Below are positions 58,217 through 64,000 of a DNA stretch of 64,000 nucleotides, one piece after another. The translations under genes and the position numbers were made by a program. This DNA comes from a gamma proteobacterium HIMB30 (GTDB lineage Bacteria; Pseudomonadota; Gammaproteobacteria; Pseudomonadales; Litorivicinaceae). The notes beneath the pieces were generated by a model, which was not told the DNA's origin, made no database searches, and worked only from the letters and a program-made list of their open reading frames with translations. Every line of letters starts with the position of its first letter. Position 1 is the stretch's first letter. The stretch lies in assembly GCA_000227525.2 (NCBI GenBank), contig AGIG01000028.1, positions 124,001 to 188,000 on the forward strand, given 5' to 3'.

Positions 58217-59271
58217 CGATATCTCCCCAATAAAGCGCAAGTAAACGGCTTGGCGGGAGCAGCTCGCAACATGTGAACCAAATCGACAGGAGACCGCATC
58301 ATCATGAACGCCGCAAAACGGTCCGGACGCATTCGGTTTGCGATCTGCATCAGGAGCTCAGGAATAATGTCTGGCCGGTGATCAATGAGGTTCAGAAACA
58401 GTCGGTCAGCCCAACTGGTGATCGCCGATCCTTGAAATGGTTGGGCAACATTATCGGTCACCAACTGGTTGGCCATCTGCTGACAAGCGTAGCGAATCGT
58501 TCGATAACCGTAGCCAGTCGCATCGCGAGTCATACCACCTCGGGCGCCAATGGGAATCCCCAAATGATTTGCCTCCTGTTTAAACCCCATCGGAATGTGG
58601 GCCGCCTCGTTTCGGACCACCCGATATGGACCGTCAGGAAATCGTTGCTGTAAATAACTGCCGTTCAAACGATCCAAGGCCGAAAAATCAGCAGGTTTCG
58701 AGGTGAACTCGGTATGCTCCACCAATAATTGGTTGGCACCCAACGGAAGTAAATACACAAACTGAAGCCCTGAGTCAGTTGCTCGCATGCAGTTCATCAA
58801 TCCAACTTCCAGGATTCCGTGTGGCTGTTCAAAAACAACCTCAGTCCCTGCAAAACTCTGCGTTAATTGAAACGTATCAACCGAACATGGACGGCTATCG
58901 AAGCAGTGAGTTGCCTTCGGCCTCGTATGAACCAACTCATCCACAAGATCAATTTGAGGATGCGCATCGATTGCATTCAGCGCAGATTCTAGAACATGTT
59001 TTCCCGACCGGGTCCCATATTCAAAGCGAGACCCGTGATGAGACACATGATTATCACCGCTACTGAGCGTCCAACGACTACTCGAATACTCCGGTCTAAG
59101 GAACGCTCGCTCGCTGTCTGTGTACCAAAAACTAAAGGTTTTTGCTGCTAAGGAGCGCGGCTTCGGCTCAGATATCAGCACCTGGCCCGGTAACTCTTTA
59201 AATTGAGCAAGCGAAGCGGCTAACGATAAACCGCTGAGACCACCGCCGATGATATGAACCCAGGGATCCAT
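58207..59271 (-). CDS. crtY: Lycopene beta-cyclase
   Basis: A 354-residue CrtY flavoprotein that closes both ends of lycopene to give beta-carotene. The dinucleotide-binding motif IIGGGLSGLSLAASL starts at residue 7; FDSRP, VEHTEF and IPIGARGGMTRDATGYGYRT are typical cyclase segments. It lies 4 bases downstream of crtB and overlaps blh. Confidence 0.95.
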   Translation of the reverse strand: MDPWVHIIGGGLSGLSLAASLAQFKELPGQVLISEPKPRSLAAKTFSFWYTDSERAFLRPEYSSSRWTLSSGDNHVSHHGSRFEYGTRSGKHVLESALNAIDAHPQIDLVDELVHTRPKATHCFDSRPCSVDTFQLTQSFAGTEVVFEQPHGILEVGLMNCMRATDSGLQFVYLLPLGANQLLVEHTEFTSKPADFSALDRLNGSYLQQRFPDGPYRVVRNEAAHIPMGFKQEANHLGIPIGARGGMTRDATGYGYRTIRYACQQMANQLVTDNVAQPFQGSAITSWADRLFLNLIDHRPDIIPELLMQIANRMRPDRFAAFMMMRSPVDLVHMLRAAPAKPFTCALLGRYRWI

Positions 59272-59275
59272 CGCA

Positions 59276-60169
59276 TCAAGCCCAGTGGACCCCAGGGCGA
59301 TTATTCAACCCGCGATGCAACTCGGCGTCATGAAACCCCTGATATTGATGCGCCTTCCTCGAAAAAAGGAACGTGACCACGCATCGCAAAGCAATCAAGC
59401 ATTTTTGCGTTTTCGTAGTAAAGGCGCGGCCAGCCCAAATATCAAAGCGACGATCAGCGATCACCAAACCGATCTCACGATAGGTCAGTGCAGCCACGTA
59501 TATCGCCAATCGCGCTTGTGTCGGAAGGAAACAGAGACCAGAAATACCAGACTCATAACGAATCTCTGCTTCACTAAGCAGATATCCAACCACGTGTTTA
59601 ATGCTTTCTGTTGTCTGTGTATCGGGTGACACAATTTTTTCTGCGGTAATTGATTCAAAAAGATCGCCAGGTAAATAGACGCGACCATTCAGCGCATCTT
59701 CATAAACATCACGGCAAATGTTGGTTAACTGCATAGCAACACCCAAATCGACCGCATGATGTCGAGCAACTGGATCTTTCACATCGAATAGATCGCACAT
59801 TAAAAGACCAACTGTACCCGCGACCTGATAACAGTATCGTAGGAGTTCTGCTTCACTCTGGATCGCAACTTTTTCGGTATCAAGCAGAACGCCGTCGGTC
59901 AATTCAATCAAAGCATCAAGGCCAATCGATGGCTGAATCGCGAGCGCTTTGGCGACGATGGGATGCGAGTTATCTCGATCGATCAGCGCCTGTCGTAAGG
60001 TCAATAGTTGCGTACGCGCCTGATTCGCATCGCTCGCTGTGTCTGCAAGATCATCAATTTCACGACAAATCCCATACAGCTCTGCTGCTGATTGCATTTG
60101 AGCCGTTGACAGAAAATGACTCGCAAAATGAAAAGTGGTTCCGTATTTTTTTAATTGTTGTTTGCTCAT
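59276..60169 (-). CDS. crtB: Phytoene synthase
   Basis: A 297-residue enzyme condensing two geranylgeranyl diphosphates to phytoene. The two Asp-rich motifs are visible: CREIDDLADTASD (about residue 34) and TNICRDVYEDALNGRVYLP (about residue 153). It starts 8 bases after the crtI stop. Confidence 0.96.
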   Translation of the reverse strand: MSKQQLKKYGTTFHFASHFLSTAQMQSAAELYGICREIDDLADTASDANQARTQLLTLRQALIDRDNSHPIVAKALAIQPSIGLDALIELTDGVLLDTEKVAIQSEAELLRYCYQVAGTVGLLMCDLFDVKDPVARHHAVDLGVAMQLTNICRDVYEDALNGRVYLPGDLFESITAEKIVSPDTQTTESIKHVVGYLLSEAEIRYESGISGLCFLPTQARLAIYVAALTYREIGLVIADRRFDIWAGRAFTTKTQKCLIALRCVVTFLFSRKAHQYQGFHDAELHRGLNNRPGVHWA

Positions 60170-60177
60170 ACGATTCC

Positions 60178-61671
60178 CTAGACGAAGGCGCGCTTCTCCA
60201 TCGTTTCTTTGACCAGTTGTTCGACAACTTTTGCCGACGAAATGACCCCTGGCATTCCGGCACCGGGGTGTGTGCCCGCTCCTGTGAGATAGAGATTTTC
60301 GAACCCTTCGGCCTTGTTATGAAAGCGAAACCATGCCGATTGTGTAAACAAAGGTGCAATTGAGAATCCAGCCCCTTGATATGACAAATAATCCTCAGAG
60401 AAATGATCCGGAGTCATCGAGAAGGGAGCCTGTATATGTGATTTCAAATCAGGCAGGATCGTTCGATCCAGCGCATCAATGATACGGGACCGGAGCTTCG
60501 GTTCCTCGACGGCCCAATCGATGCAGCCACCCTGATGTGGCACGGGGGCAAGGACATAGAAACTGTCGTGACCGTTTGGAGCAAACGAGGGATCAGTCGC
60601 TGTTGGACGATGTAAATACAACGAGAAATCTTCAGCGAGTACTTGACGATGAAAAATATCATCGAGCAGATCTTTATAACGCTGTCCCATCCAAATCGTA
60701 TGGTGAGCCACATCGCTGTATTGTTTGTTCGCACCAAAAAATAGGACATATAAACCCATTGAGAGTTTGCTGTAGTCTCTTTTGAGACGTGTGGTGAATG
60801 GAATTTTGTTTTCCGGTAATAACTCCCGGTACAAATACATCGGATCACCGTTAAACACCACGCAGTCTGCAGTGATAACTTCGCCTGACTCAAGCTTCAC
60901 CCCAGACACTTTATTTTGTGAAGTCAATATTTCAGACACCGTTGTTCCAGTTTGGAAGGTAATCCCTTGCCGAAGCATCAACTGCTTCAACTGATCGACC
61001 AGTGCACCGGTACCACCCATCGCAAAAAAGATCCCAAATGCCCGTTCGAGATAATGGATTAATCCATAGATACTCGTCGTATCAAATGGCGACCCACCGA
61101 CCAATAACGGCTGGATTGAAAATGCTTGTCGTAATTTATCGTGCGACAGATGTTTGCAAACCATGTCCCACACTGACCGATCACTGCGAAGTCTTGCTAA
61201 ATGCGGGATCTGCTTCGCCATGGTTTTAATTTCATGAAAAGGCTGATGGGCCAATTGAGAAAAACCGATATCAAACATTGCTTTCGAATGCTGAACCAAT
61301 GACTCGTAACCAGCCTGATCTTTAGGCTCAATCCGACGAATCTCAGCCAATGTATTCTCAAGCGTACCGCCATAATCGAAGTGGTCGCCGTCCGGGAAGA
61401 CAAATCGATACCAGGGTGTTAACTCTCGAAACTCGATGTGATCCTTTCGGCGTTCACCGAAAAGCTCAAACAATTCATCAAATAAAAATGGGGCTGTGAT
61501 AACGGTTGGCCCAGCATCATGCCGATACCCATCGACTTCAAATGCCTGAGCTCTACCACCAATGGATTCCTGACGCTCAATGACATGGACATCTAATCCG
61601 AGGGCGCGTAGACGCAATGCAGTTGCGATCCCGCCAAAACCTGAGCCAACGACCAGCGCACTCTTCGTCAC
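60178..61671 (-). CDS. crtI: Phytoene desaturase
   Basis: A 497-residue FAD enzyme converting phytoene to lycopene. N-terminal ALVVGSGFGGIATALRL is followed by GGRAQAFEVDGYRHDAGPTVIT; the C-terminal bacterial desaturase signature is LYLTGAGTHPGAGMPGVISSAK. Its start overlaps the crtE stop by 4 bases. Confidence 0.97.
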   Translation of the reverse strand: MTKSALVVGSGFGGIATALRLRALGLDVHVIERQESIGGRAQAFEVDGYRHDAGPTVITAPFLFDELFELFGERRKDHIEFRELTPWYRFVFPDGDHFDYGGTLENTLAEIRRIEPKDQAGYESLVQHSKAMFDIGFSQLAHQPFHEIKTMAKQIPHLARLRSDRSVWDMVCKHLSHDKLRQAFSIQPLLVGGSPFDTTSIYGLIHYLERAFGIFFAMGGTGALVDQLKQLMLRQGITFQTGTTVSEILTSQNKVSGVKLESGEVITADCVVFNGDPMYLYRELLPENKIPFTTRLKRDYSKLSMGLYVLFFGANKQYSDVAHHTIWMGQRYKDLLDDIFHRQVLAEDFSLYLHRPTATDPSFAPNGHDSFYVLAPVPHQGGCIDWAVEEPKLRSRIIDALDRTILPDLKSHIQAPFSMTPDHFSEDYLSYQGAGFSIAPLFTQSAWFRFHNKAEGFENLYLTGAGTHPGAGMPGVISSAKVVEQLVKETMEKRAFV

Positions 61672-62558
61672 GCAGCAACCTGGAAGGTGGGATATTTCTG
61701 ATGAAGCGCTTGAATCAAGACCTCAAATGCTTCGATACAGAATGGCGGCAACGTCCGTACACGCTGCCTCGCATGTTCAAGATGCCAATCAAAACGCTCT
61801 CTCAAAGCAACTTCGGGATCTGAACCATCAGTGAGATTGTCAGCAAGAACCCAATAACCATTTAATCTTTGATTAAAATCTTCCACCTGATCGGAAAGAT
61901 CATCGGCCAATTGGTAAGCCACACCAATCGACGATGCACCCGCGAGTACCTGCAATACATCCTCGTCAGAGCCATCAGCAAGTGCAAGAACCATGGCGAT
62001 CGGCAAGCCTAATAACGGTCCACTTTTGTGGCGAACAATCTGCTCGTAATCTTCAAATGAAATTCTTGATTCTGGGGTCCATTGACAATCGATGGTTTGA
62101 CCAGCAGCCATCACACTGATACCCCGCGATAGCATTGTCACCAGTCGAGGCAAATGGTGAATATGATGCGGCGGTAACTGGGCGAGTTCTTCAAATGCAG
62201 CACCGATCAAGTCATCACCGAGACAAATCGCGGACGATTTTCCGGCGACCGTCCAAACCGCCGCTTGTCCACGTCGAGTCGAGTCCTCATCCTGAACGTC
62301 ATCATGAATCAACGACGCTTGATGCAATAACTCAACGGAGGTCGCAATCGATAATCGCGCGATTTTTTCTAGAGACTGCGAATGGCCGGCTGCGAGTGCG
62401 AGTACTGCGCGGGTCCGTGATCCACCCGATGCGAGGTGATCAATAAACAACTGGTTGAGACTGATTTCATCTTTAACGGGCTTCGACCCGTATTGTTTCA
62501 GTTTCTCTTCGAGTTCGGCCAGATCGGACTGTAGCAAGCTGAAATCGAACGTTTGCAT
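61668..62558 (-). CDS. crtE: Geranylgeranyl diphosphate synthase
   Basis: A 296-residue polyprenyl synthase making GGPP. First Asp-rich motif LIHDDVQDEDSTRRG (about residue 89) and second YQLADDLSDQVEDF (about residue 213). It is the first carotenoid gene after the opsin, separated by a 116-base gap with two overlapping hairpins. Confidence 0.95.
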   Translation of the reverse strand: MQTFDFSLLQSDLAELEEKLKQYGSKPVKDEISLNQLFIDHLASGGSRTRAVLALAAGHSQSLEKIARLSIATSVELLHQASLIHDDVQDEDSTRRGQAAVWTVAGKSSAICLGDDLIGAAFEELAQLPPHHIHHLPRLVTMLSRGISVMAAGQTIDCQWTPESRISFEDYEQIVRHKSGPLLGLPIAMVLALADGSDEDVLQVLAGASSIGVAYQLADDLSDQVEDFNQRLNGYWVLADNLTDGSDPEVALRERFDWHLEHARQRVRTLPPFCIEAFEVLIQALHQKYPTFQVAA

Positions 62559-62604
62559 AACATTCCCTTACATCCTTCCGTCCTTGGTTTTTTTGTTGTG
62601 TCTT

Positions 62605-62647
62605 CCGTTTTCAATACGCTCAACTCGAATGAACGTATTGAAAACGG
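62605..62647 (-). promoter_or_regulatory. Long hairpin ahead of crtE, overlapping the opsin terminator
   Basis: A perfect 14-bp inverted repeat (CCGTTTTCAATACG at 62605-62618 and its complement at 62634-62647) with a 15-base loop. Its outer 4 bases are shared with the terminator stem at 62644-62669, so the two cannot both form fully. No T run follows on the minus strand, so it could act as an antiterminator or a processing/stability element. Confidence 0.55.
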
Positions 62648-62669
62648 AGCCTCCAAAGAGAGGCTCCGT
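62644..62669 (-). terminator. Intrinsic terminator/attenuator after the proteorhodopsin gene
   Basis: A 10-bp GC-rich stem (ACGGAGCCTC / GAGGCTCCGT, 6-base loop) starts 5 bases after the opsin stop and is followed by TTTTC on the minus strand. A short T run suggests partial read-through into crtE, giving far more opsin than carotenoid mRNA. Confidence 0.75.
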
Positions 62670-62674
62670 AAAGC

Positions 62675-63478
62675 TTAGGCTGTCGCTGCCGACGCCTTGC
62701 TTGTTGATGTCGCTGCGTACCAGATCAACAGACCGAATGCGATCTTGTTAACCACGTCAGCAAGGTTGTAGACGATGTTAAGTGCTTCACTAGCTGCCGC
62801 TGTAGTGTTGCCCATGTCGTCGACATACACAAAGTAGCCAAGGACATAACCGAGTGGGTAAATCGCCCAACCGATCGTAACAACCATACGCATTGTGCCG
62901 TACGCACTCTGTACTGCTGGTGGTGCTTGATCTGCCGCCATCTTCGCAGCTTCGCCAGCAAAGATTTCGTACAGGATGTAGAACCATCCGAGCATACCGA
63001 TTACGAAGCCTACAGTTACGTTGATGTAACCCGCTTCACCCATGTAGCCTGGTACCAGCATGATGAGAGTACCAATGAGGAGGCGCCAGAAAATGCCGCC
63101 AGACGCGTTGCCAATTGCTCTTAGGATCAAGAAGAACTCGATCATCAAGAGTGGAACGGTCAACAACCAGTCAATGTAACGGTAGACGGTTGGCGTTTCA
63201 CCAGTCGAAATCCAAACATCCCGCATGTAGAAATAGTGAACAGCAGCAATAAAGGTCACGAGGGCCGATACTACTAGCGATGTTTTCCATTTCCCATCGA
63301 CGCTTTGTGTTTCCCAAAGGAAGAACACGGTTGAAGCCATTAAGGCCATTGAAATCAACCAGAATGAAATCCCAACGAAATCATCTGATTGGAGGTTGGC
63401 AGCCGCAAACGCTGTTGATGGCAGCGCAGCGAGCAAGCCGACGGGCGCGAGGCCCTTTATCAGTTTTGTAAATGTCAT
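62675..63478 (-). CDS. Green-absorbing proteorhodopsin
   Basis: A 267-residue light-driven proton pump with a signal peptide (cleavage near STAFAA) and seven helices. Key residues by comparison with GPR: proton acceptor Asp103 and donor Glu114 in RYIDWLLTVPLLMIEF; Leu111 at the tuning site (GPR 105) predicts green absorption; His81 (GPR His75) in AAVHYFYMRD; Schiff-base Lys245 in NLADVVNKIAFGLLIW. ATG 63478 is preceded by GAGGAGG. It heads the retinal synthesis operon. Confidence 0.98.
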   Translation of the reverse strand: MTFTKLIKGLAPVGLLAALPSTAFAAANLQSDDFVGISFWLISMALMASTVFFLWETQSVDGKWKTSLVVSALVTFIAAVHYFYMRDVWISTGETPTVYRYIDWLLTVPLLMIEFFLILRAIGNASGGIFWRLLIGTLIMLVPGYMGEAGYINVTVGFVIGMLGWFYILYEIFAGEAAKMAADQAPPAVQSAYGTMRMVVTIGWAIYPLGYVLGYFVYVDDMGNTTAAASEALNIVYNLADVVNKIAFGLLIWYAATSTSKASAATA

Positions 63479-63510
63479 GTCTTGCCTCCTCAGGCACTGG
63501 AACAAATGTT

Positions 63511-63540
63511 GTAATATTTTGTTTATCCCATCCTTGTCAG
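63511..63540 (-). promoter_or_regulatory. Possible promoter of the proteorhodopsin operon
   Basis: On the minus strand CTGACA (63535-63540) and TATTAC (63511-63516) are 18 bases apart, placing a start about 25 bases before the opsin ATG. It lies downstream of the terminator at 63554-63573, as an independent promoter should. Confidence 0.4.
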
Positions 63541-63553
63541 AGACCTAAAACGC

Positions 63554-63573
63554 AAAAACGGAGCCAGCTCCGT
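63554..63573 (-). terminator. Intrinsic terminator between moeB-like gene and proteorhodopsin
   Basis: On the minus strand ACGGAG-CTGG-CTCCGT forms a tight stem-loop followed by TTTTT. It lies 230 bases after the moeB-like stop. The gap on its upstream side (63574-63803) is AT-rich in its middle and holds no gene I can support. It may terminate the moeB transcript or act as a leader attenuator of the opsin. Confidence 0.7.
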
Positions 63574-63803
63574 CCTTGTTATTCAGGCGAGCCGTACTCC
63601 GTAACGACAGGGGGAAGTGAATCATAAAATTGAATTAATGACAAATATTTGACAAAAAATAGATAAAAATTGGACGCTTCAAACATTCATCCGAAGCTGC
63701 GCTGTCGATGCATCGCACCCAACAGTTCTCGGAAAAGACACGAATGCAACGCACGTGATTTTAAAAAAGATCAATAATTCAGATGCTTATCGTGGCTTAC
63801 GGG

Positions 63804-64000
63804 TTACTGAGTCGATCCACACACTGGGCATGTCCCTCGCTTTCTTACGGGAACCGCATTCCACTGCGACTCACGCGCGTCATAGAGCAGCATACGCCCC
63901 GACAGGCGACTTTCTCCAAAAACGAGGAAATTGATGATTTCTGTCGCTTGCATGCTTCCGATTGTTCCGGTTAACGGGGCCAAAACGCCGGAAGTACTGC
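63804..64000 (-). CDS. moeB: MoeB/ThiF-like adenylyltransferase, C-terminal part
   Basis: The last 65 codons of an E1-like enzyme that adenylates the C-terminus of MoaD or ThiS in molybdopterin or thiamine synthesis. Visible: SGVLAPLTGTIGSMQATEIINFL, then SGRMLLYDARESQWNAV and a terminal zinc-site CPVCGSTQ. The gene is cut by the right edge of the window. Confidence 0.85.
   Translation of the reverse strand, partial: STSGVLAPLTGTIGSMQATEIINFLVFGESRLSGRMLLYDARESQWNAVPVRKRGTCPVCGSTQ

Noticed and set aside
62675..63478. Xanthorhodopsin or a sodium/chloride-pumping rhodopsin
   Set aside because: The Asp-Thr-Glu positions (IDWLLTVPLLMIE) are those of a proton-pumping proteorhodopsin, not the NDQ or NTQ types, and no ketolase gene is present.

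Overview
The window reads as one contiguous, gene-dense stretch of a marine proteorhodopsin-bearing gammaproteobacterium. The placement rests on gene order (grpE-dnaK-dnaJ-dapB-carA-carB-greA on one strand; recN, fur, bamE, rnfH, ratA, smpB and ssrA beside them, as in Pseudomonas-like genomes), on a tmRNA tag reading ANDDNYALAA, and on the retinal/proteorhodopsin operon at the right end. I cannot name the species; an Oceanospirillales-like lineage is only a guess. Neighbouring genes often overlap by 1-4 bases (TAATG, ATGA, or shared TTAA stops).

Layout. 1-15 kb: conserved core (pyrimidine/arginine carbamoyl phosphate synthesis, lysine synthesis, chaperones, RecN, Fur, BamE, trans-translation). 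15-22 kb: HopJ-like protein, malate synthase G, a double-thioredoxin protein, a TPP riboswitch controlling a ThiY-like binding protein plus an AEC carrier, and glycerate kinase. 22-32 kb: Hsp20, an RND efflux pair, PdxH, RadA, HexR, TlpA- and DsbD-type thiol proteins. 32-38.5 kb: a LexA-controlled imuA-imuB pair, Rep helicase, NagZ and cytochrome c5.

38.5-50.7 kb is the most unusual part. An intact tRNA-Arg(CCG) gene is followed by about 12 kb made of three tandem cargo modules. Each module ends in an identical 46-bp copy of the tRNA 3' half, and each copy is preceded by an arm whose TGCACA, ATTGC and GCAA blocks sit at constant spacing. Cargo: (1) copper resistance (CopA, CopB, cupredoxin, cytochrome c) plus a methyltransferase; (2) an SHP / diheme cytochrome / diheme cytochrome / cytochrome b561 electron-transfer set; (3) a GntR regulator, an amidohydrolase and a TRAP transporter. 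I see no integrase, transposase or relaxase anywhere in this stretch. It looks like serial accretion of integrase-less cassettes at one tRNA attachment site, comparable in logic to tRNA-targeting cargo elements such as tycheposons.

50.7-56.4 kb carries small or poorly known genes (cold-shock protein, DUF3833 lipoprotein, chalcone-isomerase-like protein, EamA exporter, CsrA, FAH-family enzyme, small membrane proteins). 56.4-63.5 kb is a leftward light-harvesting operon: green-type proteorhodopsin, then crtE, crtI, crtB, crtY, blh and fni, which make retinal from isoprenoid precursors. A terminator-like hairpin overlapping a second long hairpin lies between the opsin gene and crtE. The window ends inside a MoeB/ThiF-like gene.
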